Assembly: GCA_023512835.1 (NCBI GenBank)
Contig: CM042090.1
Location: forward strand, 24,591,783-24,655,782
DNA length: 64,000 bases
Origin: Taxillus chinensis
Lineage: Eukaryota > Streptophyta > Magnoliopsida > Santalales > Loranthaceae
Reading direction: 5' to 3'
In this document: positions 1 to 11,959 of the stretch, in pieces
How the letters are laid out: the number at the start of each line of letters is the position of its first letter
How positions within the stretch are numbered: position 1 is the first letter of the stretch
Program-made: the position numbers and the translations under genes
Notes under the pieces: model-generated
Database searches by the model: none
What the model saw: the letters and a program-made list of their open reading frames with translations, nothing else
Told to the model about the DNA's origin: nothing

Positions 1-261
1 GTGTTGTTTCTTCCTAGCAGCTAACGCATGTAAGTGCAGTGCATGTCCTTTAACAGTTAACACGCTAATCTAGCAATACATCTTAGGTTTTTTGCTTTCC
101 ATGTATCTCCCTTAATCCCTTTATGATATTCATTTTTAGTTTTGATCTTAAATTGTGATTTCTATTCATTTATTAGCTTCATAATAGTGGAAAATACTTT
201 CTTTTATAATACCACTTTGATGCTTATTTCATCCTTGTAGTAATGGTTAGTTCATTTTCAG

Positions 262-3200
262 ATTTTTGCTGAGAAACCTGCCGTTCACAAGGCCTTCTTG
301 GATTTTGTCCCTAGAAAGGTAAAACAACATAAGAAGGCCGTTCACAAGGCCTTCTTGAATTTGCATGGAAGTAACCAATAATACTGGGGATAAACAGAAT
401 ATATCTACGTGATGTGGTTGTCTCTTTGAGATAATTTTATAGTGCTTGCCTCACCCAATTCTGTCTTAGCATATACATTTTCTTGTTGGACTTCCAGATG
501 ACAGAAAAGGATTTCTGGGGAAAGTATTTCAGAGCTGAATATCTGCATAGTACCAAAAACTCTGTTGCTGCCGCGGCAGAGGCTGCTGAAGATGAGGAAC
601 TTGCAGTTTTTCTAAAACGTGATAATATTTTGGAAAATGAAGCTCGGAGGAAGGTACACCTCTTAAATGTCAGAGCACATTATTTTACCATACATTTTAT
701 GCAGAGGATTGATAGCATGCTCCTTGAATTCAGATTAGACGGGTTGATCCAACTTTAGACATAGAAGCAAACAAAGGGGATGATTACATACATCTTCCGG
801 TACAGTAGAGTACATTTTTAATCTGCAATATGTTTTTAGATTATATATAGTACATAGTTGTAATTAATGAGTTTATATTTACTTTTCCTGAACATGGGAT
901 TTCTGGCTGCAATTCTTCTTCCACTAATTGCATACTTTCTAGACCAGTTCTATTTTGTGAAATTCTAGGCAGCCACTTCATCTAAAAGCCTTGGTTAGGT
1001 GGCTGAGGTCAGAATTATATCAGATCTTGATAGGAGAGTTTTCAAATAATAGATATTTTAAAATAACATTAGGGAATGTGTCTGATAAATAAACAACATT
1101 GAGGAATAATTGCCTTCAGCATTTACCCCCTGATCAATTATAGCTTTAATTTAATAGAACGTTAATCAACTACTTGAGGCCATAATCCATATCAACCTTC
1201 AATATAAATTACTTGCATTCCATATACAACACCTATAACTTAGCAAAGGGCCCGGATCTAAAGTGTTAACGCCAGTGTTGCAAGAGGCTTGTTATAGGTT
1301 TCTACTTGAATTTATATATCCTTGTGGTCTTGACTTAAATGCATACAATCAGAAGTGATCACACTTCTCTAAAGTTCAAATGCCTTTTAATGATACTGCA
1401 AGGCATTTCTTACTTATAAAAAAAAAATACAGGCATCCAGTGAATAGTTTAGTGTACACTTTTGTTGTTCTTCACTGTTAGAAATTATGATATCTCTGTC
1501 AAGCAATTAGCTTCTCCTATAAAGATTACTTTGTAAGAATTTAGATTAACACTGCACATAAAAAATGGTTGTCCCTTTATTGATACGCATGTCTTTTTCT
1601 TAAAACTGCTTTAATTGCCTAATAAGATTGTTTTTATTTTCTGTGTTCTGAATATAATTTTTTCTTATTTTTTCAATTCATGATCACTTTTAATTTACAT
1701 TTAATTTTGAGGGCTTTTAATAATTAAATGATAAATCATTGGTTATGGTTTATGCTGTTATTAATCTGTAACCAGCTTTCCATGAATTCCTCTTTTATCA
1801 TCTGAATGTCCTTTCTTAATGACGTATAGGATCATGGATTTCCTAGCATGGAAATTGCCGATTCACAACATGAACAGTACAAAAGAACTCTTTCTCAAGA
1901 CCTAAACCGGCACTCTGCAGTTGTTCTCGAAGGGAGGACTTTAGGTAAGAGTTTTCAGTAAATCCATTCTCATTGAAATTATGTCAGAATTCATATTTCT
2001 ACTTTGGATTTGATAAGTTTCACTCTTCATCAGATAGACTAATAGTAGAAAGCTTTGCTTAAAAAAAAAAAACTTTTAACTATATGTGTAAACCTGAATA
2101 TAGATGTTGAGTTGAGGGATACAAGAACTGTAGCAGAGGCACTGGCAAGGTCAAAACAGGGTTAGCTTTCCTTCTATATTTCTTCGTTGATCTACATAGT
2201 TTCTTCATTGCTTCCCCTCCAGGAAAAAACTGCAAGGTGTACATCTAAGTTTTTGTCTTCTGGCAGTTGAATTAGCTAATGAAGCATCTAATGTCAGCGG
2301 TAACCAGGAGCACCGGGAAAAAGTCTCTCAGATGGCAAAGATTGATGATCTTCAAGCACCTCATGAACTTCCACTTGCACCACTTTTCATCAAGGTTTAA
2401 CTTTCTTCACTTAGGATTTCTACAGCGTTTGTTACATTTGGGTCTTCACAGCTTCTCTCTTGGTCCAGGATCCTCGAGACTACTTTGACACTCAACAAGT
2501 TAATGCATTAAAAACCCTGGGGGGTAATGGAGCTGTGAAAAAACAAATGAAATGCAGCCTGAGCACCCAGGAGGCATATAATTCTTTGAGGAATTTCATT
2601 TCAGAGGTCAAAGCAACGGGATTATCTGATCCTATAGTGAAATCGGAAGTCTCTTTTAAGGTGATGGCATTTTTAGTTTAACTTTACTGACACTAGTTCA
2701 TCAATGAGTGGAGTAGAAGAGCATCTAATCCATTTTTCTGACACAGGTTCTGAGTGAGCTGACACAGAATATTTCAAGCACTAAATTTCATCTTGGGAAG
2801 AACCCTAAAGAGAGTGTACTGGATGGGTTGCCGCATGCAACAAAAGAGGAACTTCTGCACGTGAGTAGATGCCTGTTTGGCTGGTTATAAGTCACTTTAG
2901 AGAACTTACAATCTTCTTGAATTTTCGCTTTGTTACCTTAATGTTCCTCCTTTTTTTCATTAGTATCACTTTCATTTTCCTTTCTCTTTCTTGCAGCATT
3001 GGACGTCCATTCAAGAAATATTGAAGCATTTCTGGTCATCATATCCAATTAAAACTGCTTATCTCTATGATAAGGTAACAATACAGTTGTCTATATATGA
3101 AGGCTACTATAGTTCTCAAAGCAACCAGGCAACCTAGGCATTAGAGGGTCCGGCTAGGCAACACCTAGGCGGTCTAGGCATTTGTGATATATATATATAT

Positions 3201-6200
3201 ACACACACACACATGAATTTCCATTCTAATAGTGGGAAAAAATAAAAATATCTAAAACAAAATTATAGTATTAACACTGCAATGACCACATCGAGTAACA
3301 CAAGTACACAACAGTGATAACACATTACACGATTATAGTATTACACTACTACGTTGAGTAGTAACACAATTACACAAACCCATCAAAACTTTAATATAAG
3401 AAATCAATCGATGAAGAGCATTGTATAGTAGAGGAATCAGAAATCTATCAATGGACACAAAAGAATAATTGAAAAGTATTTAAAAATTAAAATTCAATAA
3501 TCTATCAATTACACATACTTGCACTAGAAGATTGTCACTGCTAGAGAGGGAGAAGCTGCAATCTCAGTCGCCTACAGGAGATGACCAACAGAGGGGGACA
3601 GGGCGCTGAAACAACGTGACAAAGACAATGAACAGATGAAGAGGAGATTTTTGTGTTTAAAAAAAAAAACCAAGGCCAAAATGCTGCCATTTTGGCCTTT
3701 GGTTTTGAAATTTTAAATTTAAAAAAAAAAACTCGCCCAGGTCCTGCCCAGACAATCGGGAGGGCACCTTTTGCCATCAAACCAAGTGCGCCGTTGTCGA
3801 GCTTCTTTTCCAGCACCCATCGCCTAAGTTGTGCCAGGGCGATGCTTTGAGAACTGTGAAGGCTACATAAAGGTTAACTACTTATTTTTGTAGTTATTAT
3901 AAGGACTTTGTAGTAAAAAAATTAAAATTTTATAAATCTTACTGCATTTTTTCTCTAGAAGAGTTTTTCATTTTTCTTGGTAGATACTCAGTACAGCCCA
4001 TCTAGCAACTTCTAGGATTTAAAACCTTGACCTTGCTTTGCACAAAGTTTTCGTGTACATATATGTACCATGAGACTAGACCAGTGGTGATATTCCAAAT
4101 AGGATGAAACATTGAACCTTTAGTCATGGAACTTAGCATGTGTAGATAGGTTTTAGTGTTGTGTAATTAAGCATGTGTACATGGAACTTAATTGTTTTGG
4201 ATGAGGAACTATGAGGGAGTGTCCGTATGAAGGTGTAAATTAGTTTCTAGAATGTTCATAAATATTTTCCATTACCGCAGGATCATTAGTATTAACACAC
4301 ACTCATGTATACTTGGCATTAGTTGCGTGTGCGTGCACAGACACATTAATATTGAGCATTACTTTGTGTTTTTGCTTATTTGGTGATAGATTTGTAGGTA
4401 AGCAGATTGAAGGACGCCATATCACAGATCTATCCAAAACTGCAGGTTTATTTATTATGTTTTAATTTTTCATCTTTGCTGCCTCAATGCTCCTCCTTTT
4501 TCACTTCATGACCATCTTTAATTCTTGGAGCATTTCATTCTAGTGGTTCTAATATCCAATTGAAGCTTCCATTTTATCATAAAAAATAAATCAGAGCCAC
4601 AAACAATTTCCCATAATACGGTTTTTGTCAGATTTATCAAAGCCAGAGAATTTGAATTTGATAATCATAAAAAAAAATCCCATCAAGTATCTTTTGTTTT
4701 GATAAATTATAGGTTAAGATATGACTATACTATCTAAAAATTATTTCATTTATGACAATCTTATATAATTTTTTTGCAATTAATGTTTTTATTAAATAAC
4801 TTTCAGTTAATTTACATCAGATGTGAAAAAAAATATTTAAAAAGTGACAGTTCGTAGTAAGAGTTAAATTGCACTCACTGAAATTAAGAACTTATATATT
4901 GAATCGTAACTTAAGGAAAGAAAATAATTATATGTTTTTTGAGAAACATATAAAATTAAGAAAAATCCTCCCCCGTTTTTTAATTTAATACTCTAAAAAC
5001 CATATTAAGTATTTTTATCACATTCTAGTAATTGTCAAATAAGACAAAAAAATTATCATGATGATAATTTTATAATAATCTCATTTAATACATTATGTTA
5101 AACAGAACATATTCGGATGAGTTATTACGCAGTTATACCATTCATCAGTTATTTTCTCATATCTAACAAAAAAAAATTATGCAATATATACTATCATGTC
5201 AAATGCAGTGCCAAATGTGGCATCAGGTGTTTTGTGTGTATTTATCCTGTGACAACACTGTTCCTCGTGATGGGTTAAGGATAATTCAGAATCTATATGG
5301 AGCTGCCACGCAAATGGAATGGAATAAATGTGCACCACACCGTAAAATTCGATTCGCCTTATTTTGGTTAAACTACTTATTATGGATGTGTATGCAAATG
5401 ATAGGGCCAATGAACACTGCCCACAAGTTTACTATCTTTCTTGCTGCATTATGCTTAGAATACTGCTTCACATTTTGGTTAATTTTGCTGGTCCTCGTAT
5501 TTTTTTCTGATAAAAACTTTTTACTGGTTCTTATTTTTGGGAAACCAAATCCCCAGATTATGAAAGAATCCGTGCGGTCAGATTACCGGCATCAAGTTTC
5601 TCTTCTTGTTCAACCAATGGTTCAGGTCAGCACTCGTCTTTGTCACAGTTATTATGATGTTTAGTCTTTGCATGCCTGCAATGTTATGAACTTAAGGGTT
5701 TAAGAGTAATTTCAACATCACTATTCTCCTCTATCTCCAAATGTTTTTTTCAAACTCTACTCCAACACAACTATTCTCCTCGTCAATGCAATATGTTACA
5801 GTAACACTTCATTTGTGAAGAGCTATTTCTACTCATTTTTTATACTAATTAAAAAATTATTTCTCATCCTCCACAGCCAAAAAAAAAATCTCTTTATTTC
5901 ATTGATAGTTGAATGAATAAAAATTTATATTTAAGTAGAATAGAAATAAAACAAAAGAGTAGTGTTGGATTGTATTGTTTTTCAAATAAATATTTTAAAT
6001 AAAAGAGTAACAGAGGAAGCTTTGAAGTTGCCCTAATATATCAAATAGAGAATACAGTTGGAATCTCCTCCTTACGTAGGGAAACAACATGATATTCTCT
6101 TTTAGGCACTAGGTGTTTGATGGTCCAACATGACACTGAAAATTCATTTTAGTTGTATTGGTTTTAGAACAGTTAATTCATTGGCCTTCAGGTGCCATGA

Positions 6201-6415
6201 GTGAAAATGCATTAGGATTTGGAAACAATAAGCAGCCATGTGCACGTTGTGTTAATAACTGTAAAGCAATGTTGGATGGTGCTTGGAGTTGCTTTTTTAC
6301 TGCGACCTTGTCGCAGGCCCTAGATGCTGCTCTTGCACATTATGAAGCTGACTTACAGAAGAGATCTATGAAGAGGGGAGAGAAACCGAATGGATTGACA
6401 AGTTCAAAATGTTAA
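262..6415 (+). CDS. TFB1: TFIIH core subunit p62/TFB1, BSD-domain protein (5' end outside window)
   Basis: General transcription and DNA-repair factor IIH subunit 1, a nuclear TFIIH core subunit used in Pol II initiation and nucleotide excision repair (family knowledge). Exons read: 262-318, 498-653, 734-799, 1830-1944, 2104-2160, 2267-2394, 2469-2660, 2747-2860, 2997-3074, 4398-4445, 5557-5625, 6317-6415 (TAA). All junctions are GT-AG and the frame is continuous. The first two exons encode the end of a BSD domain (FAEKPAVHKAFLDFVP, then EKDFWGKYFRAEYL). The middle holds DPRDYFDTQQVNALKTLGG and the end SDYRHQVSLLVQPMVQALDA, both typical of plant TFB1. The N-terminal PH domain and first BSD domain should lie upstream of the window. 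No lesion is seen. The 1.3-kb intron 3075-4397 carries a DNA transposon. Confidence 0.93.
281..357 (+). repeat. 20-bp exon micro-duplication forming a hairpin in the adjacent intron
   Basis: The coding 20-mer CCGTTCACAAGGCCTTCTTG at 281-300 recurs exactly at 338-357, just past the splice donor at 319. The second copy sits in a perfect hairpin: AAGAAGGCC (331-339) pairs with GGCCTTCTT (348-356). Confidence 0.85.
3108..3856. mobile_element. Non-autonomous TIR DNA transposon in a TFB1 intron
   Basis: The ends are inverted: AGTTCTCAAAGCA (3111-3123) matches TGCTTTGAGAACT near the right end. Both sub-ends carry a CAAC(C)TAGGC/GCCTAAGTTG motif. The element is flanked by a perfect 10-bp direct repeat, TGAAGGCTAC (3098-3107 and 3857-3866), which I take as the target-site duplication. 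The 749-bp body has no transposase ORF and contains a TA/CA microsatellite near 3189-3213 and a 13-bp-arm hairpin at 3671-3701. A 9-10-bp duplication suggests a Mutator-like (MULE) element, but the short TIR leaves hAT possible. It is spliced out with the intron. Confidence 0.8.
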
Positions 6416-6850
6416 TAATATGAATCCAGCTGTACATTATATCAATTTTGAAGTGAACCCCCGTGCAAGAACCAGAAGGTTGCTAGTCCAGCAGAGAGAA
6501 AGGCAGGAAAATAACTTTGATCATACACGTCCTGAGAAATTGTAGTAGAGCATTTACAATTGTAAAGCAAATTTTGAATTTGGTGAACTATAATATAGAA
6601 GCTTCTCCTTCCTGTTTGGCCATTGGAAATGTGTCTTCCATGTCTAGAATTGAGAATCATATGCAACGGCCTTGCCATTTTGCTCGAACGCATTTATAGA
6701 GCACGCTACAAGCAGCAGCAGCAGCAGCAGCTTCCTAGAGAATGAAATCTAGAGGCTCCCATTGTCTTTAGCCTTGTTATTCTATGATACCTATGTAAAA
6801 TTGATACCCCGTTTTTTGTTAAAATATCAATGGTTCAATATATTTATTTT
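6416..6850 (+). other. TFB1 3' UTR with an (AGC)7 run
   Basis: Follows the TFB1 stop. It holds an (AGC)n run at 6711-6731 and A/T-rich possible polyadenylation signals around 6820-6845. The exact 3' end cannot be read from the sequence. Confidence 0.5.
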
Positions 6851-9800
6851 TTCCTGGCTGTGTCGAGCTGAGTTTGGCTATTTTAAAAATGATCTAAAAA
6901 GCGGATTGTACCAAACTATCTCCTAATAGTGGTAGAAATTTTAATTCGCGGTAAAACATTAAAAAATGATCATATGAATTTTTATCACAAAAACTGGGTT
7001 GAAACCATGAAAGGCCAATATTGTCCAATAAACTTGAGAGAAATGTGTTTTTACCCGAAGTTAAATACTATTTCTTTTCAAATTATTTGCGATACTTGAA
7101 TGGATGTTTTCTAATTTTTACTAAACTATTTTTAAAAAAACCACAGTATTCCCATAAACAAAAACACAATAAATAATACTATTTCCAAATTTTCCCCATA
7201 TTTGGGTCAGTGATCTTCGATCCCCATAAAAATATTCCTCCAGAACATTTTTGAAAATCCGGATGAAATTTTGGTTACAATTTCTTTTCATATCCTACAA
7301 ATGTTAAATTGAATTGAAACATTATCCTCTATCTAAAATTGACTTTTCATAATAATTAAAAATATTACTTTTATTTTAAGAACCTACTTTTTAAATTAAT
7401 CATTCACTAATTAAAATATTATTTTTAAAATATTTATTTATTATTTTATTTTAATACTTATAAATAGATGAGAAAAATGAATTAATATAATAAAAATTAT
7501 AATATTTAAATAAATAAATAGTAAATAATATTTGATTAAATTTAAATACTTACTGTTTATTTTGTTAAATATTTTGTTATAATATATATACTGAAAATAT
7601 AATTTTAAAGTCTTATTAAATCGACGCTTTAAACTAACAATATATATATAAAGTTTTAGTAAATGTTCTTAGCTATGACTTACTGAAGTTATTTTATATT
7701 ATATTTTTATTTAATTATGATAGATTTTGTGTTTTTATTAGAAACCAGTATTGATCGGTTCGGCTGGTTTATGTAGTATTTTAAAATCGAACAAAAGACA
7801 TTTAGTTTGAAAAAATAACAAATCAAAATCGATCAATAAAAACGAAAACCATCGATTTTTAACTTGGTTTAATACATAAGTTTTCAATTTGGTTCATTAG
7901 TTTTTTACTAGTATTAATGCTCAATCGATAACTATCAAAGTGACAAATGATAACCTAATAACTTTATAGAGTGTATTGGCAAAATACTATACAAATATAT
8001 ATAGAATCAATAATAGTCAATCTGTTTACCATTAACACTCTCGATCTATCCATTAATGCTTGTATTTTGTATAGATGCATTAGTATTGAATTTCTAGTAT
8101 AATTTCAGGGAAGAATTTGAATTCACAATGAATACAATTGCATATGCGAGATAAAAAGAAACATAGATAAAGTTTTTAAATATATATTATATTATATTCA
8201 ATCGATTCAGTTCCGAATTGACTAAACCATAAACTAATTGTAATATATTAATTTTCTAAAATTTCAAACAAAATAAACTAAATCAATTTAAAAAATTATG
8301 TATTGTTAATTTATACAATTTAGTTCAATTGGATCGATTTTTGACCACTCCTAAGTTCTATCATTAAATTGCAAAGCTCGGCAAATCATACATACCTATT
8401 GTGAAAGCTAATTCATATCATTTCATACCCTCAACCAAATTAGATTTATATTATAAAAAAAACACTAATACACTCCATACGTATTTCAGGTCATTCGATA
8501 CTCGCACTTGATTACTACGGCATTTGACGAAATCATATTTGATGATCCAAGATTAAACCAATCAAACATGTACCAAAGGCCTAAGGGCACTAGTAAATGA
8601 ATTTATTATATAAGTTCGTTTATAAATTTAGGGAAAATTTTTTTAAAAAAAAGTCATAAAATTATTCCTACAACAAATGTCATATATTTAACTTTCTCTA
8701 TGAGGTTTGTATAATGTTTCTCAATATATTGGAAAGTACTTATTCACTCTCTATAATTATTAAATTATATTTAAATTTTTCTCTTACCTCTTTTCTTTAC
8801 GTTCCCATAACATTAACTTTTATTTCATATTAAATTATAAAAAAAAATTATTATTACATAAAATAAGTGATATAAAATATTATTTTAATAATATAGAGTT
8901 TAATTTAGGTAATTTATTGTGATGTATATTTATATAGGGAAGCAAAAAGTAGTTTAAAACTTTAAATTTAAAAAAACTAATAAGTAGTCGATGCTAGTGC
9001 TCTAAATAAACATAATCGTATTCCTACCTCAATGCATGTCATTTTCCTTTTTTGCTGACAAATTTTATATTAAATCTATTTTATTATGATATTTACAACG
9101 GCAATTTATTGTTAAGTGATTTGGTTAGAACCAATATCATATTATCATATTAGATATGCACGAAAAGATATGAATAGAAAACTCAAACGTAATATTATTC
9201 TTTGAAGAATGCATAGTTTTTGAAAATCTTTTTTTAAATCTCATACATATTATTTCTTATTTCTATTTTTATATAATAATAAAAATTTTAAAATAATTTT
9301 TATTATTTTTTCTATCTTCTTTATCTATAAGTTACTTTTTAATTTAAAATAATTATTTAAATATACAATAAATGTAAAAATCTTATTCATAATTTTTAAA
9401 GAGTACTGTTATATGTCATTAGAATGGTAAATAATTATTAGATAAAAAAATACAAATAAAAAACGATTTAACATAAATACAAGTGAATTAAAACGATCTA
9501 CTTTAGAATCTACACACACAACGCATTGACTTGCCAAAGTCAATGGGTGAATGCTCTCATACATAAAAGAGGAACGACTGTACCCATCACTCATCACTCA
9601 TCACTCATTGACTTGCCAAAGTCATATCAAATATAAATTTTTAAAAATATTAAATTTCATAAATCTAAAAGTATTTATAAATAATAAAAAAATTATGTAC
9701 CAAAAGTTATTAACAACGTTCATATTTAAGAAAAAGACAGGCACACCAAACATTTATTGTGGAAAGCAACAATCGTTCAACCATCAATCCAAACAAACAA

Positions 9801-9866
9801 ACACGGGAGAAAGAAGGTAGCCAGCCATCAATCCACAAAACCAATATGAAAAAATTTCGGGAAACC
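6851..9866. other. AT-rich intergenic region without genes
   Basis: About 3 kb of A/T-rich DNA with stops in all frames. The stretch 7741-8345 is rich in degenerate GGTTCGG/GGTTTA-type motifs, with GATCGATTTTTGACC near its right edge, which hints at an old inverted-repeat element whose borders I cannot fix. Apart from the palindrome pair at 9524-9623 nothing else is recognisable. Confidence 0.5.
9524..9623. repeat. Pair of W-box-bearing palindromes
   Basis: CATTGACTTGCCAAAGTCA occurs at 9524-9542 and again at 9605-9623. The first copy extends to a 22-bp palindrome (9524-9545) with 9-bp arms, placing a TTGACT W-box-like core on both strands. A run of TCATCAC(T) repeats lies just before the second copy. 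The pair lies about 250 bp beyond the 3' end of the small minus-strand gene. Confidence 0.6.
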
Positions 9867-10070
9867 CTAGAAGGGGGGTGGAGCGAAAAGGTGATTCCCG
9901 CGCCAAGGGCCGACACAGGAGGCGTTGGTGCCAGGCTCGCACGCGTTCAGCGAGTCCTTGAGCCTGTGGAAGCCGCTCTTGAAGACCCCGAACCCGAATA
10001 GGAAGCCGACCAAGACCACCACCAGGACCACGCAAGTGCACAGCATGCACATCCTACTCCCACAACACAT
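9867..10070 (-). CDS. Small Cys-rich single-pass membrane protein (67 aa, unknown function)
   Basis: Minus-strand ORF starting at the ATG at 10070. The protein begins MCCGSRMCMLC, followed at about residues 12-31 by one strong hydrophobic segment (TCVVLVVVLVGFLFGFGVF). A short polar tail follows, with FHRLKDSLNACEPG and a proline-rich end (APPPF). In-frame codons continue upstream to 10097, but without an ATG. Local G+C and CpG content is higher than in the flanks, as expected for a real small gene. The type, a cysteine-rich start, one TM helix and a short tail, resembles small uncharacterised plant membrane proteins, but I assign no function. No intron is needed. Confidence 0.6.
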   Translation of the reverse strand: MCCGSRMCMLCTCVVLVVVLVGFLFGFGVFKSGFHRLKDSLNACEPGTNASCVGPWRGNHLFAPPPF

Positions 10071-10340
10071 CTTCTTCGGCCTTGGTTTGGTCTCCAAAAG
10101 CCCTAGCTCGCTGCTTCGATCTTGAATCTTGAATCGAATCGCTTGAAGAGAGAAAGCAACGCCTCCGATCCAGTTCGGTTTTGCTGAGTCCTCGAGTCGG
10201 TGCGTGCGAAATCCGATGTGAAGACTCGAGTTTGGTCCGACGTCGGGTTGGGCTGGAGAGAGATTCGCCGAGAGGGTTGTTGAAGACGACGATTAGAGAG
10301 GGGGCTCCTGGGAGTGGGACGTGGCGTTGATCACGTTGTT
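10071..10340 (-). promoter_or_regulatory. Upstream region of the small membrane-protein gene
   Basis: G+C- and CpG-rich stretch directly upstream of the minus-strand gene, ending in the (TA)n tract at 10355-10397. It probably holds its 5' UTR and core promoter. No single TATA box can be chosen because of the TA tract. Confidence 0.35.
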
Positions 10341-10350
10341 TATGTAGATA

Positions 10351-10354
<4 letters not shown>

Positions 10355-10397
<43 letters not shown>
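10355..10397. repeat. (TA)n microsatellite
   Basis: About 20 TA units, read directly. Confidence 0.9.
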
Positions 10398-10400
<3 letters not shown>

Positions 10401-11954
10401 AGTATATAGTAGTTGAGATGGATAGATCATGCAATACTAATCATTGCATGAGATGAATTGGTGCGTGCGAAATCCAATATGATCATGGAATACCAATATC
10501 TTTTTATCTCCGCTATTGATATAGATAAACCCTCCAAATTAGAACTATTGCATAGATTATCAATTTTCATGTTTTAACTAAAGTTACAGCTAAAGTTAAA
10601 TTTTAGTTAAATTTAAAAGTTATGAGTGGGACACGTAGTTTTATATTTTTGGAATAACGTTAGAGTAAAGGCTAATATAAAGTTAAAATTTTATTTAAAT
10701 TTATTGTTATATTTTTTGTATAATTAATGCATTTGAGACAAATTTAGGTAAATTTTACTATAATTTTTGTTATACCTTATACATTAGAGTCACAGGGGCC
10801 CGGTCTAGAAAGTTTAGTTAGGGGAGAGGGATGAAATACAAGTATGTAATTGACGTTTAGAAACGGTTATTTAAAATTACGATTTATAGAGCCGATTCCA
10901 AAATTTAGGCGATCGAAGGTAATTATTAAATTAAGAACCCTAATGCAGATACAATAATATTTGTATCTATATATTAAAATATTGTTTTTTATTTTTATTA
11001 TTACTTTACTATAATTATATTAATTAATATAAAATTTAAAAATATATATCATTGTCGAAATTATAAATTAAATTTTAATTATTTGTTGCCATCGAAGGTT
11101 AGGCCAAGATGAGAAAAGGCCTGGAAGCCTTAATTTTAATCTAATTTATGTGGGTCCAAAACTCGGACCTTACTTGTCCTGGCCTTGAGACTAATACTAA
11201 CAATTAGTACCATTTAAGTTAAAATTAATAACATAAAAGCATAAAAAACTTATCAAATTATCCTATAGTCAAATTAAATAACTTTTTAGAATTATATAAT
11301 TTATTTATCACTATTATAGTTAGCAACATGTTTATCACAAACAATATAAGATAATAAATTATATTATTAATTAATAACTATATATATGTAATATGCATAA
11401 TTAAAATTAAAATTTATGTATATATAACTATATATATTTATTTACTATTAAAATTTATAATTTTATAATATATATTTATATATTTATATATTAAATTTAA
11501 TATATATAAGTTATATATATATATATATAACTTTGTGGGGATGCCCTAAGTATGGCTAATTTTGCCTGAGGGGTTACATGTCTATTGTGTATAAATGCAC
11601 TCCACCCAAAAGATACTATTTGTTAAGAAAAAAAGGCTTAGAAATATTCTATGGAAGATAATGCTACAATCTAACAAAGATAGTGGGCGTGTTCATGCGC
11701 AAATTAACTACAATTTACTTGTAAATAAAGTTTTCTTTTTATATAAATAAAATTTGATGCAATTCACCCCCAAATTCGAATTTGACTCCTTTGGTATAAG
11801 TTGAAAGTCAAACCTATACAATGTACAAAGTGTAATTACAAGTTAAATACACATTAACTTTTATAACTTTATATTGTAAAGTAAACAATTATAAGCATGA
11901 CATGTATTTATATTTTGTGATTATTTTGCAATTATGTTGCTATGAATCGATACT
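10398..11954. other. AT-rich intergenic region, nothing recognised
   Basis: No ORF with features of a gene. TA-rich tracts are dense at 11360-11530. I see no inverted or direct terminal repeats that define an element. Confidence 0.5.
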
Positions 11955-11959
11955 CTATG

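Noticed and set aside
5179..5664. 161-codon ORF in TFB1 intron running in frame into exon 5557-5625
   Set aside because: The part before 5557 has no recognisable domain and the splice acceptor at 5556 fits the family sequence exactly; at most an intron-retention product.
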